This document shows, one piece after another, positions 55,618 through 64,000 of a stretch of 64,000 nt of DNA; the first letter of the stretch is position 1, and the number at the start of each line of letters is the position of its first letter. The translations under genes and the position numbers were made by a program. The notes under the pieces are model-generated. The model saw nothing but the letters and a program-made list of their open reading frames with translations. It did no database searches and had not been told where the DNA came from. Origin of the DNA: SAR324 cluster bacterium (GTDB lineage: Bacteria; SAR324; XYD2-FULL-50-16; HCM1); NCBI GenBank assembly GCA_002995645.1, contig PUHO01000012.1, positions 115,132-179,131 on the forward strand. The letters run 5' to 3'.

Positions 55618-56511
55618 ATGACGATAATCTCTCCTTCTGTTTATAATAAAAAAGCATTAGAACAACAAAGCGTAGTTTGTCTTTCTAAAGAAGAAGCTTT
55701 GACGCAGAATATACGCGCTTTGCGTATAGGTATTTTGAATATTATGCCATATGCGGAAAAGTATGAATTTAGCTTACTACATCCTTTAGGTAAGTCTATT
55801 TTACAAATTGAACCTATATGGATACGTTTACATAGCCATCAGTATGCAAGCTCTAATGCAAAACATTTAGACGAGCTATACGTTTTTTTTGAAGATATAA
55901 AACATAAACAACTTGATGCTTTAATTGTAACCGGCGCGCCAGTTGAAAAATACAGTTTTCAAGACGTTGTTTATTGGAAGGAAATAGAAGAAATTTTATT
56001 GTATGCACAAAAGCATTATATTTCTACTTTAGGTATTTGTTGGGGCGGAATGGCGTTAGCTAAAATATTGGGGATTGAAAAGCAAAATTACCGATATAAA
56101 CTTTTTGGCGTGTATCCGATTTCTAGATTAGTTAAGAAACATCCTATTGTTGGCGGGTTAAGCGATGTTTTTATGTGTCCACAAAGCAGGTACGCCGGTT
56201 ATAGTGATTCTGTTTTAGAAAATCTGGAAAAAGAAGGGAAGATTACTTTATTAGGCTATACGGAAAATGTAGGGTATACTTTATTTGAAACGCCAGAGCA
56301 TAAGTTTATTATTTATCTAGGACATCCGGAATATGATATAGATCGTATTATAATGGAACATGAAAGGGATAAAGATGCTCCTTTGATTAAAGCGCCTGCT
56401 AATTTTAAGTTGGCTGATCCTAAAAATGAATGGCGTTCTAGTAGAAACGTCTTTTTTAGTGATTGGTTACACTACGTATATTGGGAAACAAGCTTTGTTA
56501 ATGAAATGTAA
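55618..56511 (+). CDS. metA: Homoserine O-acyltransferase MetA
   Basis: MetA acylates homoserine with succinyl- or acetyl-CoA, the first committed step of methionine synthesis. The catalytic Cys141 is in LGICWGGMALAKI and the conserved His236 in YLGHPEYD. The family segments RIGILNIMPYAEKYEF and LIVTGAPVEKYSFQDVVYW are present. Acyl-CoA preference cannot be assigned with certainty. It is 20 bases after pheA, and its 3' end overlaps the convergent holB gene by 14 bases. Confidence 0.92.
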   Translation: MTIISPSVYNKKALEQQSVVCLSKEEALTQNIRALRIGILNIMPYAEKYEFSLLHPLGKSILQIEPIWIRLHSHQYASSNAKHLDELYVFFEDIKHKQLDALIVTGAPVEKYSFQDVVYWKEIEEILLYAQKHYISTLGICWGGMALAKILGIEKQNYRYKLFGVYPISRLVKKHPIVGGLSDVFMCPQSRYAGYSDSVLENLEKEGKITLLGYTENVGYTLFETPEHKFIIYLGHPEYDIDRIIMEHERDKDAPLIKAPANFKLADPKNEWRSSRNVFFSDWLHYVYWETSFVNEM

Positions 56512-57490
56512 AAAATAGATTTAATAATAAACTTTCTAAAGCAAGTTGTTTCGTTGCTTGTTTATTAATGTTTTTTTCTGTTGTTATAACTAATTGAAAC
56601 GCTTCTTGCGTTTGCTTTATATTAGCCTGCCAACTTTGAAGTAAAGAAGGATCTAAGTCTTGATTATAAAGGAAAGAATTAAGTCCTTGTTTATATTTTG
56701 CAAAATCACTTAACCAAGAGGCTAAGAAAGTAAGATAAAAAGAAAGTAAGTCTTTTTTAATAATATTTTCTATAGCAAGGAAATAGCTTTGTAAGCTATG
56801 TGATTTAGTCTCTTTGTTACTAATTTGTATTAACATAGTATATATATCCATACGCATAGTTAAAAGGGTCTCTATGTTGTCTATCCACTCTGTTTGTAAT
56901 CTTCCTTGGGCATAGGCTAAGATAAACTGCTTTTGTTCTTCTGAAAGCGTATAGCTTTGTTTTAACAGCAAGTTAATATCTTCTTTGCTTAGAGGGGGGA
57001 ATATAAACTTCTGGCATCTTGATTCAATTGTTTCTAGAAGCAAGCCTTCTTGCGGAACAAGTAAAATGAATAATGTGTTTTTAGGCGGCTCTTCTAATAA
57101 TTTTAAGAAAGAGTTGGTTGCCTCTATATTCATTTTATGGGCTTCTTGTATAAGTATGACACGTTTAACAGGAAGTAGCGCTTTAATATTGGTTAAGGCA
57201 ATAACTTCTTTTATTTGAGAGAGCAACAGTTGTTTTGTTGCCGGTTTAATAATAGTAAAATTGGGGTGCTCTTCTTTAGCAAGAAGAACGCAATGAGAAC
57301 AATGTCCGCAGCTATTATGTGTTACACAATAAAAAGTAGAAAGCCAGTAACGGACTAAATTTACTTTACCAATACCTTTATTCCCAATAAATAGATAGGT
57401 AGCGTCAAGTTTATCTTGCTTTTGTAACTGCTCTAGTCTAGCAAGAATCGGTTGAAACGAAAGAGGGAAAGCAACAGAATCAGTATGCAT
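56498..57490 (-). CDS. holB: DNA polymerase III delta-prime subunit
   Basis: HolB is the stator subunit of the clamp loader. The start at 57490 (MHTDSVAFPLSFQPI) avoids overlap with tmk, whereas the longer frame to 57574 runs into tmk. A P-loop-like GNKGIGKVNLVRY is present but modified, and a zinc-binding set (CGHCSHC plus an earlier Cys) follows. The FLKLLEEPPKNTLFILL segment and the ESRCQKF arginine-finger motif support assignment. Length is 331 residues. It follows tmk by 4 bases, an arrangement common in bacteria. Confidence 0.88.
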   Translation of the reverse strand: MHTDSVAFPLSFQPILARLEQLQKQDKLDATYLFIGNKGIGKVNLVRYWLSTFYCVTHNSCGHCSHCVLLAKEEHPNFTIIKPATKQLLLSQIKEVIALTNIKALLPVKRVILIQEAHKMNIEATNSFLKLLEEPPKNTLFILLVPQEGLLLETIESRCQKFIFPPLSKEDINLLLKQSYTLSEEQKQFILAYAQGRLQTEWIDNIETLLTMRMDIYTMLIQISNKETKSHSLQSYFLAIENIIKKDLLSFYLTFLASWLSDFAKYKQGLNSFLYNQDLDPSLLQSWQANIKQTQEAFQLVITTEKNINKQATKQLALESLLLNLFFTFH

Positions 57491-57494
57491 ATAT

Positions 57495-58118
57495 TTATAC
57501 AGAAAGGAGAGAAGTAATTTTGTTATAAATTTGTTGCGTAATCTCTTCAATAGATAAAGCGGCATTAATAACACAAATACGTTCCGGATTTGCTTCAGCT
57601 AAAGAAAGGTAGCTTTTTTGCACTTTTGTAAGTAACTCTATATTATTATCAAAATGAGCAAGTATAGCTTGGGAGTTAACTTGTTTTGTTTTTTGTCTTT
57701 GTTTTAACCTATCTATAATAACAGGTAAAGGCAAAGAAAAGAGAAACGTTAAGTTAGGTAGTAAAAGGTTTTCTTTTTCCCAAAGAGGTAGCCAGCTTGC
57801 TTTAAGGGCTTTTGCTTTAATTTGATAAGCAATCGTAGAATCATGGTAGCGATCGCAAAGAACTATTTTACCTTGCGCTAAAGCCGGTTTAATGCAAGTT
57901 GTAATATGGATAGATCGATCTAAAAGAAAAGAAAGCAATTCAGCTTGCCCGTCTAGTGAGTTTTGCGTAAGTTGTTGCCGAAGCTGTTTCCCAAAGGTAG
58001 TATCTCCGGGTTCAAAAGTTTGTATGACTTGGTGCCCGTCTAGTAACAGTTTCTGGTATATTTTACTTAGCTGCGTTGACTTGCCACTGCCGTCAATTCC
58101 TTCAAACGTAATAAACAT
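57495..58118 (-). CDS. tmk: Thymidylate kinase
   Basis: Tmk phosphorylates dTMP to dTDP. Motifs are the P-loop FEGIDGSGKSTQL near residues 4-16, FEPGDTTFGKQLRQ in the substrate loop (REPGGT in many relatives), LLDRSIH, and CDRYHDSTIAYQ. The 207-residue length is typical. It is between murA (26 bases away) and holB, all on the minus strand. Confidence 0.94.
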   Translation of the reverse strand: MFITFEGIDGSGKSTQLSKIYQKLLLDGHQVIQTFEPGDTTFGKQLRQQLTQNSLDGQAELLSFLLDRSIHITTCIKPALAQGKIVLCDRYHDSTIAYQIKAKALKASWLPLWEKENLLLPNLTFLFSLPLPVIIDRLKQRQKTKQVNSQAILAHFDNNIELLTKVQKSYLSLAEANPERICVINAALSIEEITQQIYNKITSLLSV

Positions 58119-58143
58119 AAATAGACGAAAGAAAAACGGTTAA

Positions 58144-59502
58144 TTACATATCTGCTTCATGAGATACACGTTGTATGACAGCATTAACATTTTGTAGGCG
58201 TTGTTCTAGATTTTCGTAACCTCTATCAATTTGATAAATGTTATGAACTTCACTTGTCCCGGAAGCGCATAGCGCGGCGATAATTAATGCCATGCCGGCA
58301 CGTATGTCCGGACTAGAAATATAAGAAGCATAAAGCGGCGTTTTACCAGATACAACAATGCGATGCGGATCGCATAAGATTATATGAGCGCCAAAGCTAA
58401 TTAAACGATCCACCCAAACAAACCGACTTTCAAATAATTTTTCATGTAGTAAAATAGTGCCTTCACATTGTGTTGCGGTCACTGTTAAAATACTCATTAA
58501 ATCAGCAGGGATTCCCGGCCAAGGCGCATCGCTTAAACGAACAATGCTGCCAAGAATATCTTGTGTAATATGGGCTGTTTGTGCCGGAATAAGAAGCCCG
58601 TCAGGCATCCATGTTGTCGTAATGCCTAATACGGAGAAACCGGTTAAAATGGGACTATGTGCATCTCCTTTCAAAGGAGCTGTAAAATCTTCTTTTGCTA
58701 TATTAGTAATAGTAATACTACTATGCGTTGCTGCGGCTAAGCCAATAAAGGATCCGGCTTCAATTAAGTCCGGAGCAATGCGATACGGCGTTGCTAGCTT
58801 ATCTAGTGTTTCTATGCCTTCGATTTCAAGGAAGTTACTTCCTATGTTTTTTATTTTAGCACCGTATCTTGCTAGGATATGACAAAGCCCTTGCACGTGC
58901 GGTTCGCAAGCGGCATGATAAATCCGCGTTGTTCCTTTAGCAAGCACGGCAATAGATATAATATGCTCTGTTGCCATGACGCTAGCTTCTAGTAGTAAAA
59001 TATCGCAGCTTTGTAGCGCCGGGGTTTTGAGGCTTACTGTAAAATAATTTTTATGTATATTATAGTTGAAATGAAAGCCAAACTTTTTTAAGGCGTCTAT
59101 ATGCGCATCTAAAGGGCGTCTGCCAATGCTGTCACCGCCCGGTTCATATATACGAACTTCTTTATACCGTAAAGCCAGCGGTGCGGCTAAGAGAAACGAA
59201 GCGCGCAGAGATTGGCAAAGTTTTTTATCTAAGATAAGAGATTCTTTTCTTTCAAAGAGAGGCGGCAAATTATGTGTAGAAAGGGTGATCACAGAAGGAT
59301 CGCCATTGTCTTCACAGGTAACGCCAATAGATTTGAGTAAAGCAAGTAGAGAAATGATATCTGTGATTTGCGGCACATTAGAAAGCTTCATTTCATTGGT
59401 AACAAGGCTAGCGGCAATGACTGGTAAAGCTTCGTTCTTATTCCCTGAGATACGAATAGAACCGCTTAACTCATTACCACCTTCTATAATAAATTTTTCC
59501 AT
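58144..59502 (-). CDS. murA: UDP-N-acetylglucosamine 1-carboxyvinyltransferase, Cys-to-Asp variant
   Basis: MurA makes the enolpyruvyl derivative of UDP-GlcNAc, the first step of peptidoglycan synthesis. It has Lys22 and Asn23 in GNKNEALP. The catalytic loop reads EPGGDSIGRRPLDAH, with Asp124 where most enzymes have Cys. Asp is known to retain activity in this position and to give fosfomycin insensitivity in other bacteria. Length of 452 is somewhat above the usual 420; the excess is spread through the sequence. It is the first gene of the murA-tmk-holB run. Confidence 0.92.
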   Translation of the reverse strand: MEKFIIEGGNELSGSIRISGNKNEALPVIAASLVTNEMKLSNVPQITDIISLLALLKSIGVTCEDNGDPSVITLSTHNLPPLFERKESLILDKKLCQSLRASFLLAAPLALRYKEVRIYEPGGDSIGRRPLDAHIDALKKFGFHFNYNIHKNYFTVSLKTPALQSCDILLLEASVMATEHIISIAVLAKGTTRIYHAACEPHVQGLCHILARYGAKIKNIGSNFLEIEGIETLDKLATPYRIAPDLIEAGSFIGLAAATHSSITITNIAKEDFTAPLKGDAHSPILTGFSVLGITTTWMPDGLLIPAQTAHITQDILGSIVRLSDAPWPGIPADLMSILTVTATQCEGTILLHEKLFESRFVWVDRLISFGAHIILCDPHRIVVSGKTPLYASYISSPDIRAGMALIIAALCASGTSEVHNIYQIDRGYENLEQRLQNVNAVIQRVSHEADM

Positions 59503-59674
59503 TAGTACGTTGTCCTGTCTAGTTTTAAGAGCATGCTAGAAAAATAGGGGTATTCCCTCAGAGGTTTGCTTATAAAATAGAAAGCTATCTCTTTGTCTTT
59601 ATTAGATTTTGTTGCTTTTGTTGTCATAATTAAAAACATGTTCGTAAGTAGGTATATACTTGTAATTCATATAC

Positions 59675-59845
59675 ATGCTTGGCTTCTATAGCGGCGAAGC
59701 TAAGCTTCTTGGTTTTGATAGAAACATTAATAAATTCAATGCTTACCGCATTGGTCGCGGCAATTTACCTAAACCAACGGAAGTTTTTGCCCAACTTGTT
59801 ACATTCTTACTAAACCACATAATTCAAAATTTATGTACTGAATAA
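59675..59845 (+). CDS. Possible small protein or gene fragment
   Basis: A 56-residue open frame begins MLGFYSGEAKLLGFD and has an ordinary composition (AYRIGRGNLPKPTEVFAQLV). No ribosome-binding site is evident. Because decayed gene pieces occur elsewhere in this window, a remnant of a larger gene is as likely as a real small gene. I do not recognise the parent. Confidence 0.3.
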   Translation: MLGFYSGEAKLLGFDRNINKFNAYRIGRGNLPKPTEVFAQLVTFLLNHIIQNLCTE

Positions 59846-60055
59846 ATAAAGACATAAGTAGAGTATAAATAATTTAACTAAGTTAGTAAAGGCTAAGGCA
59901 GCAAAAAAAGACGAGTTTAATAAATGGTAAAAGCGAATAAAAACAGTAATATATTTAGATTACGTATAGTATTTCTTATAAGCAATGAAAAAATATTTTC
60001 TTTTAGATGAAAATAAAAATCCTTTTTAAGGGGGTAAAAGTGTGTTGTTAAAAAG

Positions 60056-60113
60056 CATGACAAACATGACAACATGACAAGCATGACAACATGACAACAT
60101 GACAACATGACAA
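60056..60113. repeat. Octamer tandem repeat CATGACAA
   Basis: Seven near-perfect copies of CATGACAA run from 60056 to 60113, with one extra A after the first and one extra G after the third. It is a simple-sequence array upstream of the lipoprotein gene. Confidence 0.85.
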
Positions 60114-60319
60114 AATTGTTTTTTTAGCAACAAAGACGTAAAGGAAGACAGATTTAAAACGAGCAAAACCTTGCCAGATATAGGATTAAGCATAAAACAG
60201 CTTATTTAAAAAGAGGACGAAAAAATACTTTTTAAGACGTCCCTATTTTTAAAGTTAGATATTATTTCTCTTTTTTATGACTTTGTCAATAGGTTTTGCA
60301 TAAATTTTGCTAGTATAAA

Positions 60320-60348
60320 TTGACTTTAATTAGAAAATAGAGTATTAT
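60320..60348 (+). promoter_or_regulatory. Sigma70-type promoter for the first lipoprotein
   Basis: TTGACT (60320-60325) and TATTAT (60343-60348) are separated by 17 bases, 50 bases before the ATG at 60398. This is one of the best-matching promoters in the window. Confidence 0.7.
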
Positions 60349-60397
60349 ATAACTATAAACTTTAAAAGAATTATATCCCTTTGTTATAATTAAAATA

Positions 60398-62047
60398 ATG
60401 CGAAAATTACATTTAATAGCAATAATCCTAGTTTTATTATTGCTAACAGGTTGTCCGATTAAAAAGAATAACTTAACGAATGAGTCGACTATCACAGGCA
60501 AGGTGGAAATGGGCTGGTTTGATCCTAATGCAGCCGATTGTTCCCTTACTATGCTAGATTCGGCCATGACTTCGGTAGGCAATCCAATACCATTTGTTTT
60601 AGATGTAGATAATAATTTTAGAATTATTCTAAGATCGACAGAGTATCTGCGGTTAGATTGTACTGTTTCATATAAGAGAACAAGAACGGCCCGCGGTCAT
60701 GCTTTTACAGGAAATTTGACAGCTATCGGAGACATAAAACAAGGAACTGTGATTAATGTGAACATAGGAACGACGTTAGAATCGGGAACTATGGAAGAAG
60801 AATTGAAAAAAGGCGGTGAGTTTGTTGAAACAGAAGAAAAGGTGCGCTCTGCTATATTTAAGTTAGGTAGAGCGGCGACTGCACCGCAACCGTCGTATGT
60901 TTTAACGAGAGAGGATCCATCTATTAGAGCATTAGAAGATTGGTGGTTTGACTATATGGTATTAAACCAATCTTCGGCAACACAACAAGATAAAAGTGCA
61001 ACACAACGAGTTATAGATCTTCTAAATCAATCAAGTATGCCGCAGCAGCCAACAGCAACAAAGCAAACAGCAACAAAGCAACCAACAACACCAATGCCAA
61101 CGGCAGTCGTTCCAGCGGCACCTATAGGATCATTAAGCCACGACTTGATTCCCTTGCCAATGTCAACGGTAGTTGTTCCACCGGCACCTATAGGAGCTTT
61201 CTTGATAGCACCAAATATCCCTCAGGAGGCAACGGTAGTCGTTCCACCGGCACCTATAGGATCGATTGCCAAGTTGAAAATTAATAACGCGCCTGTTTCT
61301 ACAAACGGCATGACTTTGCAAAAATCTATTCCTATAAACGTGCCTTTATCTGTGGTGCCTGATTTTGTAAAAGCAACGCAACATGTGTTATTACAAGGTA
61401 AAGCAGGAACGGCGGCTATACCGCTTAGGATGATTGCATCTGGGGTTTTATCTAGTGATCCGCTTAAATCTTTGCCACTTGCTATGCAACTCCCATCAGA
61501 ACAACCGGGGTTTGTTTCAGCTGATATACGAAGACTTATGGCATCTAGCGGGGCAACAACCTTTACTATTTGCGCAGTTGATTTGAAGATCTCTAATTGT
61601 AACGGGCTTACAACGCCAAATATACAAACCTTTCAACTTACCACTAAAGACGGAACAGCGCCAAGCCTAGCTTCGCTTGAAAATAATAATTTAACAATTG
61701 GCGGTAATCAGTTAGGAACAGGAGCTATTGTAGTTCACTTAAGTGGGAAAATTCCTCTTACTATAGAGAAGCAAGCCGTACAGGATCCGGCTGTTAATGC
61801 TGGCTATGACGCGCTTATTGTGCAAGGAAAACAAGGACAAAAAGTGTTGCCGATAAGGCTGTCGTCAACTGGTTCTATATATGAAAATGTTGATATTACG
61901 TCTTTATTAAATCCAACGGGAACAACTGCTTTAACAATATGTATTGTATCCATAGCAGATGAAGTATTGGCAAAGGCAGATCAGCTTGACCGTATTTGTT
62001 CTTTTGCCTTGTTTGCCGCGCCGCCGGTTACTGTGGAAGTTCCATAA
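60398..62047 (+). CDS. Lipoprotein with repeats (paralogue 1)
   Basis: This 549-residue protein has a lipobox (LLLLTGCP, Cys near residue 20). Residues 25-190 form a domain shared with the next gene (TITGKVEMGWFDPNAADC, GTVINVNIGTTLESG, and a helical AIFKLGR region). Residues 205-300 are a Pro/Thr/Ala-rich spacer with the repeated segment VVPPAPIG. From about 310 onward there are two repeats of a beta-rich unit (HVLLQGKAGTAAIPLRMIAS and the later ALIVQGKQGQKVLPIRLSST, each followed by TFTICAVD or ALTICIVS). Function is unknown; a surface or envelope role is plausible. Confidence 0.7.
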   Translation: MRKLHLIAIILVLLLLTGCPIKKNNLTNESTITGKVEMGWFDPNAADCSLTMLDSAMTSVGNPIPFVLDVDNNFRIILRSTEYLRLDCTVSYKRTRTARGHAFTGNLTAIGDIKQGTVINVNIGTTLESGTMEEELKKGGEFVETEEKVRSAIFKLGRAATAPQPSYVLTREDPSIRALEDWWFDYMVLNQSSATQQDKSATQRVIDLLNQSSMPQQPTATKQTATKQPTTPMPTAVVPAAPIGSLSHDLIPLPMSTVVVPPAPIGAFLIAPNIPQEATVVVPPAPIGSIAKLKINNAPVSTNGMTLQKSIPINVPLSVVPDFVKATQHVLLQGKAGTAAIPLRMIASGVLSSDPLKSLPLAMQLPSEQPGFVSADIRRLMASSGATTFTICAVDLKISNCNGLTTPNIQTFQLTTKDGTAPSLASLENNNLTIGGNQLGTGAIVVHLSGKIPLTIEKQAVQDPAVNAGYDALIVQGKQGQKVLPIRLSSTGSIYENVDITSLLNPTGTTALTICIVSIADEVLAKADQLDRICSFALFAAPPVTVEVP

Positions 62048-62061
62048 AAAGGCAAGCTTAC

Positions 62062-62088
62062 AGAGAAATTTGCGTAACTTCTCTTTTT
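62062..62088 (+). terminator. Probable terminator after the first lipoprotein
   Basis: AGAGAA / TTCTCT forms a short stem with an 11-base loop, followed by TTTT. It lies 15 bases after the stop. Confidence 0.5.
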
Positions 62089-62149
62089 ATAGTGTTACGT
62101 TAATGCCTGTTTGGTATATTTCTTGAAAGCTTATATAATAGAGTATATC

Positions 62150-62178
62150 TTGATTTAAAAATGATTTTGTTATATATT
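62150..62178 (+). promoter_or_regulatory. Candidate promoter for the second lipoprotein
   Basis: TTGATT (62150-62155) and TATATT (62173-62178) are separated by 17 bases, about 53 bases before the start at 62232. The AT-rich context weakens the call. Confidence 0.4.
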
Positions 62179-62231
62179 AACTACTAAGAGCTATTTGAAA
62201 TAATAGATTAATTTTGTGTGAGACTAGAACC

Positions 62232-64000
62232 ATGAAAAAACAATATTTGATTATAATTCCATTACTGCTATTGTTAGTAGGTTGTCCTGTTTCTAACCCG
62301 ACACCAACAACAAGGCAATATACCATTACGGGGCAAGCTGATTTAGGCTATTTTAACCCAACTGATGCCAAATGTGGGGCGACTGCTTTAGACGATAATC
62401 TGAATAAAGAAAGTGACGAAGTCACGTTTGAGCTTAATAAAGATCGTACTTTTAAGTTCCCTATTGCAGCGAGAAACTACATAGAATTACAATGTAGCGT
62501 GTTATATAAACCGACAAAAGACTCAACAGAATCTTTTTCTCCTATTACGGTTAAAGCATTTGGTAACTTGCAAGAAAGTACTATGATTAACATTAATATA
62601 GGAACCACACTAGAATCAAAAGATATACAGCAAGAATTGAAAAAAGGAATTGCTTTCAATGACGCCGAAAAAAAGATAAGAACTAACCTATTCAAATTAG
62701 CTGATTTGCAAGTTACTGCAAAAAATCCGTCTTTGTTAACTGCAAGTGATCCGTCTCTTAGTGGATTGCAACAATGGCTTTTTTCTATAGGCTTTGCAAA
62801 TCAAGGCAAAAAAACAATAGATCAAATTTTGTCAGCCATTAGCGACACCAGTCTAAGCGGTGGCAAGGCTTTGCCAAAAGATATACTCTTGCCTGTTTCA
62901 GCAGCAACAATAGGCGGACTTAACGCGGTGAAAATTAATAATGTTACCGTAAGTACGCTGAAAACACTTTCTTTAAGGAAGCCTGCTGCTCTTGAAATGC
63001 CTAGCTCTGTTCTAACCAATTTTACTCCCTCTCGTCAGCATGTTTTATTACAAGGCGTTGAAGGCGTTCCGGCAATGGAACTTCCTGTAACTAAAAACGG
63101 CTATGGCGTGCCGGATATACGAAGCCTATTTGATTTATACGGCACGAAAAAAACAACGTTAATAATCTGTGCCGTTGATCTTTCCGTTCGTAATTGTAAC
63201 GGCTTAAAAGAACCGCATATACGAACTTTGCCACTAACGGCAACTATAGTTAAACCTTCCTTGTTGCAACCGCTTAAAGGTAAATTTGCTATTAAAGGGC
63301 AAGCTTTAGGAGACGGCGCGTTTGATTTAGATCTAGGCACCGCTTTTCCGGTTAGCTTAGATCCGCAAGTACTTGTTAATTTCTTACCGACTGTGGACAA
63401 GGTTTTAATAACGGACGATACGGGAGCAGACGCACACGAACTTACGTTAACTAAAGGGAAATATACAGACCTTGATATTAGTAGCATATTGACCCAAGCA
63501 GGAGTTAAAAACCTAATTGTGTGTATAGCAGAAAAAAGCGCTAACAACTGTTCTAGCGTAGCCGCGGGAGCAAAACAAACAGTACCGGTTAACGTGACTA
63601 TAACGAAAAAAGTAAACTCGCTTGTTAGGGAGCTTATTATTGACGGGCAACTTTTAGTAGGAGCCGATCCTATTGAAACATATCTAGGCAAAGCAATACC
63701 TGTTAACTTAGATCCGCAAGTGTTAGTGAACTTTAATCCAAAAACGGATTCCCTTCTCATGAGTGGTAAAACGGGAGTTTCACCGCAAGAGCTTACGTTA
63801 GAAGCCGGTGAATATCATAATGCGGATATTACGCCTATATTAAAGCCTACTGGAGTGACACATTTAACAGTATGTATTGTTCCAAAAGCAACGAGCGATT
63901 GTTCTTCTGTTCCTGATACAGCTAAGCAAATTGCAAATATAAAAGTAACAGTTGCACCGCAAACCGCTTTTAGCGCTAACTTTGGAAGTAGACTAACAAT
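62232..64000 (+). CDS. Lipoprotein with repeats (paralogue 2), partial at window end
   Basis: The open frame begins at 62232 and is still open at the window end (590 codons visible). The lipobox is LLLLVGCP. The N-terminal domain (ITGQADLGYFNPTDAKC, MININIGTTLESKD) is closely similar to that of the preceding gene. It is followed by at least four beta-rich repeats (VLLQGVEGVPAMELPVTKNG, VLITDDTGADAHELTLTKGK, LLMSGKTGVSPQELTLEAGE), each ending in L(T/I)(V/I)C(I/A)V. Cys pairs such as CAVDLSVRNCNG recur and may form disulfides. The two genes are tandem paralogues. Confidence 0.75.
   Translation, partial: MKKQYLIIIPLLLLLVGCPVSNPTPTTRQYTITGQADLGYFNPTDAKCGATALDDNLNKESDEVTFELNKDRTFKFPIAARNYIELQCSVLYKPTKDSTESFSPITVKAFGNLQESTMININIGTTLESKDIQQELKKGIAFNDAEKKIRTNLFKLADLQVTAKNPSLLTASDPSLSGLQQWLFSIGFANQGKKTIDQILSAISDTSLSGGKALPKDILLPVSAATIGGLNAVKINNVTVSTLKTLSLRKPAALEMPSSVLTNFTPSRQHVLLQGVEGVPAMELPVTKNGYGVPDIRSLFDLYGTKKTTLIICAVDLSVRNCNGLKEPHIRTLPLTATIVKPSLLQPLKGKFAIKGQALGDGAFDLDLGTAFPVSLDPQVLVNFLPTVDKVLITDDTGADAHELTLTKGKYTDLDISSILTQAGVKNLIVCIAEKSANNCSSVAAGAKQTVPVNVTITKKVNSLVRELIIDGQLLVGADPIETYLGKAIPVNLDPQVLVNFNPKTDSLLMSGKTGVSPQELTLEAGEYHNADITPILKPTGVTHLTVCIVPKATSDCSSVPDTAKQIANIKVTVAPQTAFSANFGSRLT

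Larger units (their letters stand above)
59503..60397. other. 895-base region without a firm gene
   Basis: This region between divergent murA and the lipoprotein gene contains one possible small open frame (59675-59845), an octamer repeat array (60056-60113) and a promoter for the lipoprotein gene. I see no tRNA, IS element or other identifiable gene. Confidence 0.6.

Noticed and set aside
57491..57574. An extended holB start
   Set aside because: It overlaps tmk, and the ATG at 57490 fits the family N-terminus.
60056..60113. Regular short repeats that could suggest a CRISPR array
   Set aside because: The unit is 8 bases with no spacers, and no cas genes are nearby; it is a simple octamer repeat.

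Overview
The window is an AT-rich stretch of a diderm (Gram-negative) bacterial chromosome. LPS inner-core heptosyltransferase (WaaF), lipoproteins with lipoboxes, a PpiD-like periplasmic chaperone, an RlpA/SPOR protein and a C-terminal aromatic outer-membrane-type barrel all point to two membranes. Most genes are housekeeping: isoprenoid and phospholipid synthesis, peptidoglycan, NAD, queuosine, glycolysis, translation and replication. I cannot fix the lineage from sequence alone. The uppS-cdsA-dxr-rseP block, the Liv transporter, WaaF and a eukaryote-type UDP-glucose pyrophosphorylase are compatible with a host-associated deltaproteobacterium-like or spirochaete-like organism, but that is inference. 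Decaying gene copies (murG tails, a selB remnant) suggest a genome undergoing erosion.

Layout. 1-5538 (minus): CaCA-type exchanger (cut by the window edge), GlmU-like left-handed beta-helix protein, rseP, dxr, cdsA, uppS. 5562-10314 (minus): branched-chain amino acid ABC transporter livKHMGF, then waaF. 11646-17733 (plus): rlpA-like gene, an exported unknown, an acidic-repeat pseudo-receiver protein, ftsW and murG. 17734-20100: about nine degraded tandem copies of the murG 3' end. 20165-23652 (minus): secG, tpiA, pgk, and a YibQ-type divergent polysaccharide deacetylase. 23898-28258 (plus): a two-gene exported module, a 15-repeat FG-GAP/VCBS propeller protein plus a CARDB protein. 29111-34266 (plus): aldo/keto reductase, rpmB, rhodanese-NifU fusion, gmk, RelA/SpoT homologue. 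34269-38721 (minus): UDP-glucose pyrophosphorylase behind a degenerate CHAT-STAND-like-TPR protein, followed by a selB remnant. 39174-45192 (minus): barrel protein, nadC-nadB-nadA, queE-queD. 45451-48268 (plus): a FabMG-like protein and a repeat-bearing membrane protein whose 3' end is duplicated downstream. 48518-49258 (minus): exported unknown. 49454-56511 (plus): ppiD-like, small coiled coil, TolB-N-like protein, lipoprotein, prfB with programmed frameshift, pheA, metA. 56498-59502 (minus): holB, tmk, murA. 60398-64000 (plus): two paralogous repeat lipoproteins, the second cut by the window end.

The most unusual theme is repeated partial duplication of gene 3' ends next to intact genes (waaF, murG, the 46850 gene), in every case at or beside the gene's stop codon. 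Other points are a degenerate CHAT/STAND protein, a MurA with Asp in place of the catalytic Cys (expected fosfomycin insensitivity), a rhodanese domain without its Cys fused to a NifU scaffold domain, an RSH protein without HD residues, and a selB relic.
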